From contig NC_020054.1 in assembly GCF_000331105.1 (NCBI RefSeq), positions 6,203,815-6,267,814 on the forward strand: DNA of 64,000 bases, given 5' to 3'. The number at the start of each line of letters is the position of its first letter. Position 1 is the first letter of the stretch. The position numbers and the translations under genes are program-made. The notes under the pieces are model-generated. The model searched no databases. It was not told the DNA's origin and worked only from the letters and a program-made list of their open reading frames with translations. The stretch is from Fibrella aestuarina BUZ 2 (GTDB taxonomy: Bacteria; Bacteroidota; Bacteroidia; Cytophagales; Spirosomataceae). Below are positions 35,018 through 44,458 of the stretch, in pieces.

Positions 35018-37444
35018 CTACCAGTTCCACGACAGCGTGGCCGATACCTGACGGGGCGCGATGGGGTTAATGCTGTTGTCGTCGTGTACGTTGTAGCTGA
35101 GTTGATTCAGCAGGTTGGTCACGTTGGCGCGGATAGCGTAGCGGGCCCGAACGTACCCAACCGAGGCGTTCAACTGCGTGTAGGCGGGCAGTTCGATCAG
35201 CCGGTAGGTGTCATTGGCCACGGTCACCCGCGTTGAGCGGCCCGCCTGCCGTTCGCCCACATAGAAGGCCGTGAAGCCCAGTTGCAGGCCCTGCCCGAAG
35301 CCGGGGCGTTGCAGCGTGTAGAACAGGCTCGCGTTGGCCGTGTGGTTGGGGTTGTAGCGCAGCAGGCTCCCCACGATGTAGGTGTTGCTTTGCGTGTAGC
35401 GCGTTTCGTTGTAGCTATAACCCGCCAGGAACGAGAACCCACGAATGGTCTTGCTTTTCACGTCGACTTCCACGCCCCGGCTGGTGACTTCACCCGCCAG
35501 TTCTTTAATGTTGGCGTTGGTGTTGCCGTTTTCGAGGCTCGTCTGGGCCAGGTTGCTGTTCTTGATCTGGTACACCGTGGCGTTAGCCGACAGCAGCCCG
35601 TTGAACAGGTCATTCTTGATACCGGCTTCGTACTGGTTGATGAACGAGGGCGGCAGCGCGTTGCCCGCTACATCGACGCCCGTGTTCAGGGCGAATGAGT
35701 TGGCGTAGCTCACAAACAGGGCGGTTGTCTCGCGGGGTTGGTACACCAGCCCGAAGCGGGGCGTAAAGGCGTCGTCGAAATTACTGGTTGTGGTAGCCTT
35801 GTTGTCGTTCAGCGTCGTGACGGTGCTGCCCGTTTGCTGGTAGCTCCAACGTACCCCGGCCAGTACTTTCAGTTTGTTGGTTAGCGCAATCAGGTCCTGC
35901 ACATACACCCCGGCCCGGTCGATCGGGGCCTGTGTCAGCTGGCGGGCAGTCAACGTGGGGATGTCAGTACGAAGGCGGTACTTGGCCGGATTAAATACGT
36001 TGATGGTGTCGTATTTCGCCAGCGGGTTAAACGCCGTCGTGTTGGTGCGGTAGCTGTCGGCGTCGGCCCCGATCAGCAGCGTGTGTTTGATGGTGCCCGT
36101 GCTGAATTGCCCCGTCAGGTCGATTTGGCCGATATAGTATTTTTCATCGACCTGGGTACGTTGGATACCGCGCTGCCAGTCGCCGTTGGTTTTGATAAAC
36201 TGGCTGCTGGCGTTGGGGCGCGTGGTGCCAAATTGGTCACTGCTGAAATCCTGCAAGCCGCCCGTGGCACGTACCTGCCATTGGTCGGTCAGGCGGTGGG
36301 TCAGCGTGGCGGTTACCCCCGTCTGGTTTACCTGGTTGTAGCCCCAGGCAGTGCCCAGAAAACGGTTCCGGGGTACGTCGGGAATGGCATAGTTGATCGC
36401 GCCGATACCGAAGTCGAGCGTCCGTTTGTCGCGGAGGTAATCAGCTTCGACCAACAGTTCGGTACGGGTACCGATTTTGGCCAGGATCGACGGGTTCAGG
36501 TAGATTCGCTCGCCGCGCACATCGTCGCGGAAGCTGCGGCTGTTTTCGTAGGTACCGTTTAGGCGTACGGCAATGTTCTGCGTCAGGCCCGTGTACACGT
36601 CGAACGAGGGCTTGTAGAACCCAAAGCTACCAACCCGCATCGCTACCTGCCCGCCCGACTCAAAGCGCGGTTTTTTGGTCACCAGGTTCAGTATACCACC
36701 GGCGGCTACGTTACCAAACAAAATGGCCGACGAGCCTTTGAGTACCTCAACCCGCTCCAGCGATGATACTTCGGGCATAACGCCGTTGTTGAACCGAACG
36801 CCGTTTTTGAAGGTATTGCTGCTGCCGAAGGCAAAGCCCCGGGCCGAGATTTCTTCCTGAAAACCGCCCGTGCTGCCCGAGATATAGACCCCGTTGGTAT
36901 TGGCCAGCACATCGCTGAGGCGCAGGGTCTGCTGCCGGTCGAGCACGTCGCGCTCCACCACGGCCACACTTTGGGGCAAATCCATTGGCTTAATCGCCAC
37001 TTTGCCCACCGTTACCGGCACCTGATTGGTCGATTTGTAGCCCTTCACCAGTACCTCGCCGAGTTGACGAGCCGTTTCGGTCAGCGTCAGGTCGAGTTGC
37101 GCGTTTTGCCCGGCCGTTACGGTGATGGTCTGCTCCTGCGTTTGCAAGCCCACAAACGACACCACCAGCGTGTGCTCGCCGGGGGCCAGGTGGCGCAGGT
37201 GGTAGCTCCCATCGTCGGCGGTGGTAGTGCCTTTAGCGGTGCCTTTCACCGTAATGGACACGTAAGCGGCGGGTTGGCCGTCCTGCGTGACGATGCGGCC
37301 GTGTACGCTACCACGCTGGTTATCGTCATCGTCGTTAGCCAGGATATAGGTTGGCACCGACCGGCTAATGGCGTGACAGGGATTGAGTACAGGTAATAAA
37401 AGAGAAAGGAATATGGTGGCGTTGGTACGTATCGAAATCGTCAT
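35018..37444 (-). CDS. TonB-dependent siderophore receptor
   Basis: Predicted 808-residue outer-membrane receptor. It has a signal peptide, a CarboxypepD_reg-like domain at about 45-130 (VHGRIVTQDGQPAAYVSITVKGT), a plug with MDLPQSVAVVERDVLDRQQTLRLSD and the siderophore-receptor motif ERVEVLKGSSAILFGNVAAGGILNLVTKKP, and a barrel ending PRQVSATLSWNW. Such receptors import ferric siderophores with TonB energy. No siderophore synthesis genes are in the window, so xenosiderophore uptake is possible. Three TCTAAATAG-like boxes upstream suggest regulation, probably by iron. An aspartate stretch lies just after the signal peptide. Confidence 0.92.
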   Translation of the reverse strand: MTISIRTNATIFLSLLLPVLNPCHAISRSVPTYILANDDDDNQRGSVHGRIVTQDGQPAAYVSITVKGTAKGTTTADDGSYHLRHLAPGEHTLVVSFVGLQTQEQTITVTAGQNAQLDLTLTETARQLGEVLVKGYKSTNQVPVTVGKVAIKPMDLPQSVAVVERDVLDRQQTLRLSDVLANTNGVYISGSTGGFQEEISARGFAFGSSNTFKNGVRFNNGVMPEVSSLERVEVLKGSSAILFGNVAAGGILNLVTKKPRFESGGQVAMRVGSFGFYKPSFDVYTGLTQNIAVRLNGTYENSRSFRDDVRGERIYLNPSILAKIGTRTELLVEADYLRDKRTLDFGIGAINYAIPDVPRNRFLGTAWGYNQVNQTGVTATLTHRLTDQWQVRATGGLQDFSSDQFGTTRPNASSQFIKTNGDWQRGIQRTQVDEKYYIGQIDLTGQFSTGTIKHTLLIGADADSYRTNTTAFNPLAKYDTINVFNPAKYRLRTDIPTLTARQLTQAPIDRAGVYVQDLIALTNKLKVLAGVRWSYQQTGSTVTTLNDNKATTTSNFDDAFTPRFGLVYQPRETTALFVSYANSFALNTGVDVAGNALPPSFINQYEAGIKNDLFNGLLSANATVYQIKNSNLAQTSLENGNTNANIKELAGEVTSRGVEVDVKSKTIRGFSFLAGYSYNETRYTQSNTYIVGSLLRYNPNHTANASLFYTLQRPGFGQGLQLGFTAFYVGERQAGRSTRVTVANDTYRLIELPAYTQLNASVGYVRARYAIRANVTNLLNQLSYNVHDDNSINPIAPRQVSATLSWNW

Positions 37445-37460
37445 GCGCTAATCAATACTT

Positions 37461-37552
37461 CTATTTAGACTTAGTATTGATAGTGCAAAGGTTGACTCTA
37501 TTTAGATTCAATCAAAACAATTGAGGAAAAATTATAGAATTTGTCTAAATAG
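37461..37552 (-). promoter_or_regulatory. Three TCTAAATAG boxes and a promoter upstream of the siderophore receptor
   Basis: The 10-mer (G/A)TCTAAATAG occurs on the minus strand at 37461-37470 and 37498-37507, and in inverted orientation at 37543-37552. A TTTTG at the -33 side and AACCTTTG at the -7 side, 19 bases apart, make a plausible promoter in which the middle box falls into the spacer. A repressor bound there would block RNA polymerase. Iron-responsive control (Fur-type) is inferred from the gene product, not from a match to a proven box. Confidence 0.55.
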
Positions 37553-37598
37553 TAGAAATCATAGGCCCAGCCTGCGTCTTTATGGCTGCGTATAAACC

Positions 37599-38576
37599 CT
37601 ATTTAACCAAAATGCGCTTAGCTACGACCCCGCCGGGATGACGAGCTGTCAGCAGATAAATGCCTACAGTTGGCGCGGGTAAGATCAGGGTTATTTCACC
37701 GGTTGGGGCCAGCTGGGCGCCAACGGCAATAGCACGCCCCTGAATATCTGTTAACTGGTAAGTGGCCCCGTCGAGGCCTTGCGGAATCAGACGCACCTCA
37801 TTTCCCTGCACCGGGTTTTCCAGGACCATTAGTGCCGGTTGAGCCTCGTCGCGCTGAACAGCCACGGGCCGCCAAACCGTAGACCGCCCATCGTGGTCAA
37901 GCTGGCGTAGACGGTAGTAGCTAGTGCCACCCAGCGGCTGCGTGTCCAGCAAGCCATATTGCCGACGTACCTGACTAGTGCCACTAGCCTCTACGGCGCC
38001 AACAGGCAAAAATTCACCCAGGTCACGACTCCGTTCAACCACAAACCGGGCGGCGTTCTGCTCGCTGGCCGTTTGCCACGATAGCGACACGTAGCGGCCC
38101 TCCGGCGTAGCCCGAAAGTATGTTAGTTCAACGGGTAGCGCACCAGACAGCCCGCGGTTAGTCATCACATCCGGGCCATCAATTGCCGCGGCCCCGTTCA
38201 TCCGGTACGAATAACTAGTTGGGGCCGTCCCGATGGTGATAAGCGAATTGGCATTCTGGCCCCTCACCGTCGACCCCGCCCCTACAATGACCGTCGACTG
38301 ATTATTTGACAACAGCAACGTGTTATTGCCCCGAACGTCTAGCGTGGTGTTGTTGCGAACGATAATCGTTACGTTTCCACTGATCGTAATCGCGCTGGTA
38401 ATGGTCAGGTCGTGCTGAATAATGATTGTACCCGAAAACGTCCCGGACGGCGCCGCGCCGCAGCTCCAGACAGCGTTGGTTGCCCAGTCACCCGCACTGG
38501 TGGTTGAGCAGACTTGTGCTTTGGCGGTAGTTAGCAGCCAGATACTGAACAGACTGATCAATAGACCTTGTTTCAT
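37599..38576 (-). CDS. Secreted protein with T9SS C-terminal sorting domain
   Basis: Predicted 325-residue exported protein. The signal peptide is MKQGLLISLFSIWLLTTAKAQ. A beta-helix-like region rich in T, I and N follows (ITISGNVTIIVRNNTTLDV, NNTLLLSNNQSTVIVG), then a fibronectin-like domain (LPVELTYFRATPEGRYVSLSWQTASEQNAARFVVERS) often found before type IX sorting domains. The last 75 residues form a type A CTD (LMVLENPVQGNEVRLI, YQLTDIQGRAIA, PTVGIYLLTARHPGG). Secretion by the T9SS and attachment to the cell surface are expected. The start at 38576 gives a normal signal peptide. No partner gene is evident. Confidence 0.85.
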   Translation of the reverse strand: MKQGLLISLFSIWLLTTAKAQVCSTTSAGDWATNAVWSCGAAPSGTFSGTIIIQHDLTITSAITISGNVTIIVRNNTTLDVRGNNTLLLSNNQSTVIVGAGSTVRGQNANSLITIGTAPTSYSYRMNGAAAIDGPDVMTNRGLSGALPVELTYFRATPEGRYVSLSWQTASEQNAARFVVERSRDLGEFLPVGAVEASGTSQVRRQYGLLDTQPLGGTSYYRLRQLDHDGRSTVWRPVAVQRDEAQPALMVLENPVQGNEVRLIPQGLDGATYQLTDIQGRAIAVGAQLAPTGEITLILPAPTVGIYLLTARHPGGVVAKRILVK

Positions 38577-38778
38577 GGTAGCACTGGTTATGGTGGAGCA
38601 CAAGATATACTTAAGTAAAACCAATAAACACGCCACATAAAGCGATTGTTAGTTTCCGTATACATAATTAGTAGCGGGTGGCGTCATGGGCATTGCTTCG
38701 CCGGTTCCTTGTCGATGACCGTTAACTTTTGAGAGCAGGCAGCAGTTGAGAATGTATCGATTCATTCAACAACTCAGT

Positions 38779-40257
38779 ATGACCTCGCACAACCGGATTC
38801 TCTATTGGTTTCGTAACGATCTGCGCCTGCACGACAATGAGGGCTTTGCGGCGGCCTGTATGCAGGCTCGGCAAGTACTGCCCGTTTATGTGTTCGACCC
38901 GGCAGCCTTTCGTTTGCTACCCACGCTCAACTTGAAAAAGACGGGGCTGCTACGGACCAATTTCCTGCTCGAAGCTGTCGCCGATCTGCGAAGCAGCCTC
39001 CGCGCCCGAGGCGGTGATCTGATTGTGCGGGTGGGTGATCCGGCCCGCGTGCTGGCCGATCTGGCCGAAGAGATTGAGGCCGACGCCATCTACGCCAGTA
39101 AAGAAGTGACCTCGGAAGAGACCGACGTGGAGTCGGCCCTGTCGAAGCGGTTGAAACCCCTTAACATCGACATCGAATTTTTCTGGACCAGTACGCTCTA
39201 CCACGTCCGTGACCTGCCTTTCAATGTGGTCAAGCTGCCCGATGTATTCACGGCCTTCCGTCAGCAGGTCGAAAAGCACGTTCAGGTACGTTCCCTCGTC
39301 GCGACGCCCGACCGGATTAACCTCGCGGGCCATATTGAAGCGGGGTCGCTTCCTACGCCCGATACGTTTGGGTTCGACGCTGAGACGCAGGCAGTGGCGG
39401 CGAGGCCCGATAACCGCGCTGCCGTGCCGTTCAAGGGGGGTGAATCGGTAGCGCTGGCCCGGCTGAACGCGTATATCTGGGGACGCGAGCTACTCAAAAC
39501 CTACAAAGAGACCCGGAATGGCCTGTTGGGCGAGGATTATTCGAGTAAGTTCTCGGCCTGGCTGGCGCACGGTTGCCTGTCGCCCCGGCAGCTTTACCAC
39601 GAGATCAAACGCTACGAACAGGAGCGAGTAGCCAACGAGTCGACGTACTGGCTCATTTTTGAGTTGATCTGGCGGGATTTCTTCCGCTTTGTCGCCCTCA
39701 AATTCGGCACGCGCATCTTCAAACCATCGGGCATTCGGTACGACATCACCAAAAAGTGGGACCATGATCTGGCTCTGTTTCACCAGTGGACCGAGGGCCA
39801 GACGGGCATTCCCTTCATCGACGCCAACATGCGGGAACTGCGTCGGACGGGGTTTATGAGCAATCGGGGACGCCAGAACGTAGCCAGCTTTCTGGTCAAA
39901 GACCTCGGCATCGACTGGACCTGGGGCGCTATGTGGTTCGAGAGTCAGCTAGTCGATTACGACCCGTGTAGTAACTGGGGCAACTGGAATTACCAGGCCG
40001 GTGTCGGCAACGATCCCCGCTCGGGCAACGGCAATCAACCCCGCTATTTCAACATACTCGGTCAGGCTAGCCGCTACGACGAGCAGGGCGCCTACGTGAA
40101 GCACTGGCTCCCCGAACTCAGCAATGTACCGGCCGACAAGGTCCATCAGGTATCGACCCTCACTCCCGCCGAACAAACGGCCTACGGAGTAACACTGGGC
40201 AACCAGTACCCGCTGCCCATCGTCGACCCCGCTAAGTGGCAGGCGGAAGCACGGTGA
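38779..40257 (+). CDS. DASH-type cryptochrome / photolyase family protein
   Basis: Predicted 492-residue FAD and antenna-pigment protein. The N-terminal photolyase domain starts ILYWFRNDLRLHDNEGF. FAD-binding and DASH signatures are found in the C-terminal half: SKFSAWLAHGCLSPRQLYHEI, FFRFVALKFG, GIPFIDANMRELRRTGFMSN, RGRQNVASFL, WFESQLVDYDPCSNWGNWNY and GVGNDPR. The family repairs cyclobutane dimers in single-stranded or looped DNA, or acts in blue-light signalling. I chose the ATG at 38779; ATG 38752 would add nine residues. It is followed by an IR and a glycosyltransferase gene. Confidence 0.92.
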   Translation: MTSHNRILYWFRNDLRLHDNEGFAAACMQARQVLPVYVFDPAAFRLLPTLNLKKTGLLRTNFLLEAVADLRSSLRARGGDLIVRVGDPARVLADLAEEIEADAIYASKEVTSEETDVESALSKRLKPLNIDIEFFWTSTLYHVRDLPFNVVKLPDVFTAFRQQVEKHVQVRSLVATPDRINLAGHIEAGSLPTPDTFGFDAETQAVAARPDNRAAVPFKGGESVALARLNAYIWGRELLKTYKETRNGLLGEDYSSKFSAWLAHGCLSPRQLYHEIKRYEQERVANESTYWLIFELIWRDFFRFVALKFGTRIFKPSGIRYDITKKWDHDLALFHQWTEGQTGIPFIDANMRELRRTGFMSNRGRQNVASFLVKDLGIDWTWGAMWFESQLVDYDPCSNWGNWNYQAGVGNDPRSGNGNQPRYFNILGQASRYDEQGAYVKHWLPELSNVPADKVHQVSTLTPAEQTAYGVTLGNQYPLPIVDPAKWQAEAR

Positions 40258-40263
40258 CTGTAT

Positions 40264-40341
40264 AATGTACCATGTATGATGTACGATGCACAATGGGCTC
40301 ACGCGCTACCATTGTTCATTGTGCATCATACATTGTACATT
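40264..40341. repeat. ATGTACAATG-type inverted repeat, copy 1
   Basis: Bases 40264-40296 and 40309-40341 are 33-base arms with four mismatches around a 12-base GC-rich loop. The arms are built from repeated AATGTAC / ATGATG / ACAATGG words. It lies 6 bases after the cryptochrome stop and 39 bases before the glycosyltransferase start. Related elements occur at 48886-48970 and 55830-55919. Confidence 0.88.
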
Positions 40342-40380
40342 CGCCAATCCCTACCGCACCGCATTACCGTACATACCTAC

Positions 40381-41067
40381 ATGAAGCTCAGTGTCATTAT
40401 TCCGGCTCTGAATGAAGAGGCAACCATTGCGCAGGTGGTTACTGATGCCATTACGTTCTCCGACAACCAATTGGTCGAGGTGATCGTCGTCGATGGAGGT
40501 AGCCGTGACCAGACGGTTGAGCAGGCTCGCCGCGCTGGCGCTACCGTGCTGACCTCGCCCCGACCGGGCCGCGCCGCCCAGATGAACCACGGTGCCGCCC
40601 ATGCCACCGGTGACGTCCTTTATTTTGTGCATGCCGACGTTCGGCTCCATCCCGATTTCCTGACTGACATCCGGCAGGCTATTGCCGATGGGTTTCCGGC
40701 AGGTCGCTACCGTTTTCGCTTCGATTCGGACCACCTGCTGCTCCGGCTCAACAGTTATGCCACGCGCTTTGGTGGGGTGGCGAGCCGGGGTGGCGATCAA
40801 ACGCTGTTTTTACAGCGCGATCTGTTCGATAAACTGGGCGGGTTCGATGAGCGATTCGTCATTATGGAGGATTTTGACATCATCACGCGGCTGGAACAAA
40901 TGGCCCGCTTTGCCATTATTCCGAAGAATGTGGTTGTGTCGGCCCGGAAATACGAGCGAAACTCCTGGCTACGCGTGCAACTGGCTAATCTGATGGCCGT
41001 CGTGCTCTTCAGGTGCCATGTATCACCCAATCGGATTGCGAAGACGTATAAACAACTGTTACACTAG
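40381..41067 (+). CDS. TIGR04283-like family 2 glycosyltransferase
   Basis: Predicted 228-residue GT-A glycosyltransferase. It starts MKLSVIIPALNEEATIAQVV and has the acidic IVVDGGSRDQT segment, the DxD-like YFVHADVRLHPD, GGDQTLFLQRDLFDKLGGFDE and the catalytic EDFDIITRLEQM. The RYERNSWLRVQLANL-type C-terminus and the small size match the TIGR04283 group. I cannot tell the acceptor. The longer frame from 40276 runs through the inverted repeat and is rejected. Confidence 0.88.
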   Translation: MKLSVIIPALNEEATIAQVVTDAITFSDNQLVEVIVVDGGSRDQTVEQARRAGATVLTSPRPGRAAQMNHGAAHATGDVLYFVHADVRLHPDFLTDIRQAIADGFPAGRYRFRFDSDHLLLRLNSYATRFGGVASRGGDQTLFLQRDLFDKLGGFDERFVIMEDFDIITRLEQMARFAIIPKNVVVSARKYERNSWLRVQLANLMAVVLFRCHVSPNRIAKTYKQLLH

Positions 41068-41213
41068 GTTACAAACTGATTCATATACTTAACTACTTAT
41101 AACTAGTTCATAAATTTTAATACAGGCAACTACTTAGCATCCTTTTAATCCTGTCAGCCTATAGACAAATTTGTTGCTGACAAGCATTATCATTTCATTA
41201 ATCTTCCTCAACT

Positions 41214-44200
41214 ATGGAGCAATCGCTACGTCGATTCCTGCTGCTTGTGGTGGTGTTTGGCCTTTCGCTAGGAATGGCCATTGCACAGAACCGCGAGATC
41301 AGGGGCAAAATCACATCGGCCGAAGACAATTCACCCGTTCCTGGCGCCAGCGTTGTTGTGCTGGGTACGTCGCGCGGCACCACCGCCGACGCCGACGGTA
41401 ATTTCCGCATTCAGGCCAACGCCGGCCAAACCCTTCGCATCAGCTTCATCGGCAACAAGTCACGCGACGTAGTCGTTGGTACGACCGACGTCATCAACGT
41501 TTCGCTGGCCCCCGAAGCCGGCAATCTTAACGAGGTCGTGGTTACGGCCCTGGGGATCAAACGGGAAAAACGGCAGCTAGGGTACGCCACTGCCGAAGTG
41601 AAAGGCGACGAACTGGCCGCGTCGCAGCGCGACAACTACATCAACGCCCTTCAGGGCCGTGTAGCTGGTTTGCAGGTGGCTACGTCGAGCGGCATGCCTG
41701 GTTCGTCGTCGACGGTGCTCATTCGCGGTGTCAACTCGATCAGCGGCAACAACCAGCCCCTGTACGTAATCGACGGGATGCCCATCAGCAACAACACCGC
41801 CGCCAGCAACAGCTTCGTAGCCTCGAAAAACTCGGCTACCTCGTTTGAAAACCGCACCGTCGACTTCTCGAACCGGGCGCAGGACATCAACCCGAACGAC
41901 ATCGAGTCGATCACGGTGCTGAAGGGTCCCGAGGCGGCCGCGCTCTATGGCGTTGATGCGGCCAACGGGGCCATCATCATCACGACCAAGAAAGGTCGGG
42001 CGGGTCAGGGCCGGATCTCGTACAGTTCGACGTTTACCTGGCAGCAGCCGGGTCCGCTGCCGCAGGTGCAGCGCGTATATGGGCAAGGGAACAACGGCCT
42101 GTCGCAAAACTCCAGCTTCGCCGCGTTTGGTCCCCGCTACACGGAAGCCGACACGCTCTACAACAACAGCGAAGGTTTCCTGCGCACGGGCCTGGGGCAG
42201 CGCCACAACCTCGCGTTCGACGGCGGTACCGACCGCTACACCTACCGATTCTCGGCGGGTTATCTGAGCAGCCAGGGGGTTATTCCGACCACCAACCTCA
42301 AGCGTTTGAACCTGACGCTGGGCGGCACGGCCAAAATCACCGACAAGCTCTCGCTCGAATCGACGATTCAGTACATCAACACCGACAACGTGAAGGTGTC
42401 GAAAGGGGCCAACAGCTTTTTGCTGGGTCTGCTATCGTGGCCGGCCAACGACGACATTCGGGAATACATCGACCCAACGACCGGTCTGCGCAAACGCGTG
42501 ACGACAGCCAACACGGAGGTCGAGAACCCGTATTTCGACGTCAACAAAAACCTGCTTCGTGACCGCATCAACCGGGCGATCACCAACGTTGGTCTGAACT
42601 ACACCTTCACTGACTGGCTGACCTTTACGGGCCGCGTCGGGCTGGACGTGTATTCGGGCAACTACCTCATCAAATACCACCCGCAGTCGAACCGCGCTGG
42701 CGGTGTGATCGCGGGCTCGCTCGATCAGGCCACCGACAACGGCCGGGTCTTTACGGGCCAGTATTTCCTGACGGCCAAGAAGCAATTTGGCAAGGTGAGT
42801 ACGTCGTTGCGCGTGGGTCAGGCGATCTACGACAACGAATCCAACACGCTGGCAACCCGGGGCGAGAAGTTCCTGAACCCTGAGTTTACGTCGATCAACA
42901 ACACCGACCCGCTCACGCAGAAATCGCTGTCGACGCTGGCCCAACGGCGGCTGATCGGTGCTTTTGCGGATGCCACCATCGGCTATGACGATTACCTGTT
43001 CCTGACCGTAACGGGCCGTAACGACTGGAGCAGCACGTTCCCGGCCGCCAACCGCTCATTCTTCTACCCCTCGGCTTCGTTGAGCTTCGTGTTCACCGAT
43101 GTGCTGCCCGACGGCGGTTTCCGCAAGGCGCTGAGTTCGGGTAAATTCCGGGTGTCACTGGCGCAGGTAGGTAAAGAGGCGCCCGCTTACAGCACCAACC
43201 AGGCTTACGAAAGCCAGACCACCACGGGCGGCGGCTTCAGCTACGGCTTCACCGCACCCAACCCCTTCCTGCGCCCCGAGAAGGTCAATTCGTTTGAAAC
43301 CGGTTTTGCGCTTCAATTCTTCAACGGCCGGCTGGGTCTCGACGCGGCTTACTACCGCACCACGAGCCGCGACCAGATCATCCGCGATCTGCGCATCAGC
43401 TACGGTACGGGCTTCGTCCTGAAAACCATCAACGGCGGTAGCCTCTTTAACGAAGGGGTCGAACTGTCACTGACGGCCGAGCCCATCCGCCAGCCCAACT
43501 TCTCGTGGTTCTCGACGCTGAACTTTACGAAAACCAATAGCCGTTTGCAAACCCTGCCCAACGACCTGACGGAGTTCTATAACTCAGACACCTGGGTAGC
43601 CTACAACATCCGGAATGGTGCCCGGCCGGGTGGCCCGCTGACCACGTTGACGGGTAACTCATACCTGCGTAATGATCGGGGCGACATTCTGATCAACCCA
43701 GCAACGGGTCTGCCCATCACCGAAACCGTTTGGCGCGTCGTGGGCGACCGGAACCCTCATTTCACCATGGGTTTCCTGAACACATTCCGCTACAAAAACC
43801 TGTCGCTCAACCTGCTGCTCGACATCCGCAAGGGGGGCGACGTGTTTAATGGCACCGAAGATTATCTGTACCGCAACGGATTGAGCACCAAAACGCTGGA
43901 CCGCGAAACCCCGCGCGTTATTCAGGGTGTGCTGAAGGATGGGCTGGAAAACACGGCCAACCCGACGCCGAACAATATCCAAGTGATTCCCTACTACAGC
44001 AACGGCTTCTACGGCTCAGCCAACACGACCACAGCTACTCTGGCCGACGAGACCTTCATCGAGCGGAACGTAAACTGGCTGCGGGTGAAAGAAGTGACGC
44101 TGCGCTATGCCCTGCCACCTACGGTACTGGCCAACTCGCGGGTGTTCAAATCGGTGAGCGTGTTTGCCACCGGCACCGACCTGCTGCTGCTGACCAACTA

Positions 44201-44327
44201 CACGGGTGGTGACCCCGGTGTGAACGCCAGCAACAGCGTGACGGGGGGCTCGGGTGGTTATGGCATCGACTACGGCAACATTCCGCTGCCACGCGCCTAC
44301 AACGTCGGTATCAGCGTCGGATTCTAG
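41214..44327 (+). CDS. SusC/RagA-family TonB-linked outer-membrane transporter
   Basis: Predicted 1037-residue TonB-dependent porin. It has a signal peptide (MEQSLRRFLLLVVVFGLSLG...), a CarboxypepD_reg-like domain (REIRGKITSAEDNSPVPGASV), the LNEVVVTALGIKREKRQLGYA box, a plug with VLIRGVNSISGNNQPLYVIDG and VLKGPEAAALYGVDAANGAII, and a barrel ending RAYNVGISVGF. LNEVVVTALGIKREK marks the subfamily that pairs with SusD-like_2 proteins. It begins an operon with susD and a DUF4397 lipoprotein. Substrate unknown; no carbohydrate enzymes are adjacent. Confidence 0.96.
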   Translation: MEQSLRRFLLLVVVFGLSLGMAIAQNREIRGKITSAEDNSPVPGASVVVLGTSRGTTADADGNFRIQANAGQTLRISFIGNKSRDVVVGTTDVINVSLAPEAGNLNEVVVTALGIKREKRQLGYATAEVKGDELAASQRDNYINALQGRVAGLQVATSSGMPGSSSTVLIRGVNSISGNNQPLYVIDGMPISNNTAASNSFVASKNSATSFENRTVDFSNRAQDINPNDIESITVLKGPEAAALYGVDAANGAIIITTKKGRAGQGRISYSSTFTWQQPGPLPQVQRVYGQGNNGLSQNSSFAAFGPRYTEADTLYNNSEGFLRTGLGQRHNLAFDGGTDRYTYRFSAGYLSSQGVIPTTNLKRLNLTLGGTAKITDKLSLESTIQYINTDNVKVSKGANSFLLGLLSWPANDDIREYIDPTTGLRKRVTTANTEVENPYFDVNKNLLRDRINRAITNVGLNYTFTDWLTFTGRVGLDVYSGNYLIKYHPQSNRAGGVIAGSLDQATDNGRVFTGQYFLTAKKQFGKVSTSLRVGQAIYDNESNTLATRGEKFLNPEFTSINNTDPLTQKSLSTLAQRRLIGAFADATIGYDDYLFLTVTGRNDWSSTFPAANRSFFYPSASLSFVFTDVLPDGGFRKALSSGKFRVSLAQVGKEAPAYSTNQAYESQTTTGGGFSYGFTAPNPFLRPEKVNSFETGFALQFFNGRLGLDAAYYRTTSRDQIIRDLRISYGTGFVLKTINGGSLFNEGVELSLTAEPIRQPNFSWFSTLNFTKTNSRLQTLPNDLTEFYNSDTWVAYNIRNGARPGGPLTTLTGNSYLRNDRGDILINPATGLPITETVWRVVGDRNPHFTMGFLNTFRYKNLSLNLLLDIRKGGDVFNGTEDYLYRNGLSTKTLDRETPRVIQGVLKDGLENTANPTPNNIQVIPYYSNGFYGSANTTTATLADETFIERNVNWLRVKEVTLRYALPPTVLANSRVFKSVSVFATGTDLLLLTNYTGGDPGVNASNSVTGGSGGYGIDYGNIPLPRAYNVGISVGF

Positions 44328-44340
44328 ACAAACTAGTCCT

Positions 44341-44436
44341 CGGTTCACGATTCACTGTATTCTGTTTACTGTCCTCTGTTAGCTGGCGCAAGCCTACTCC
44401 AGCGTTAGCCAACAGAAGACGGTGAACACCGAACCG
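44341..44436 (+). repeat. Imperfect inverted repeat between susC and susD
   Basis: Bases 44341-44366 and 44411-44436 pair over 26 bases with six mismatches, and an inner part (GCTGGCG with CGTTAGC) adds a few more pairs. It lies inside the susC-susD intergenic stretch of 131 bases, ending 22 bases before the susD start. It may affect the ratio of the two proteins. Confidence 0.7.
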
Positions 44437-44458
44437 AAGACAGCAACCCTCTTTAATT

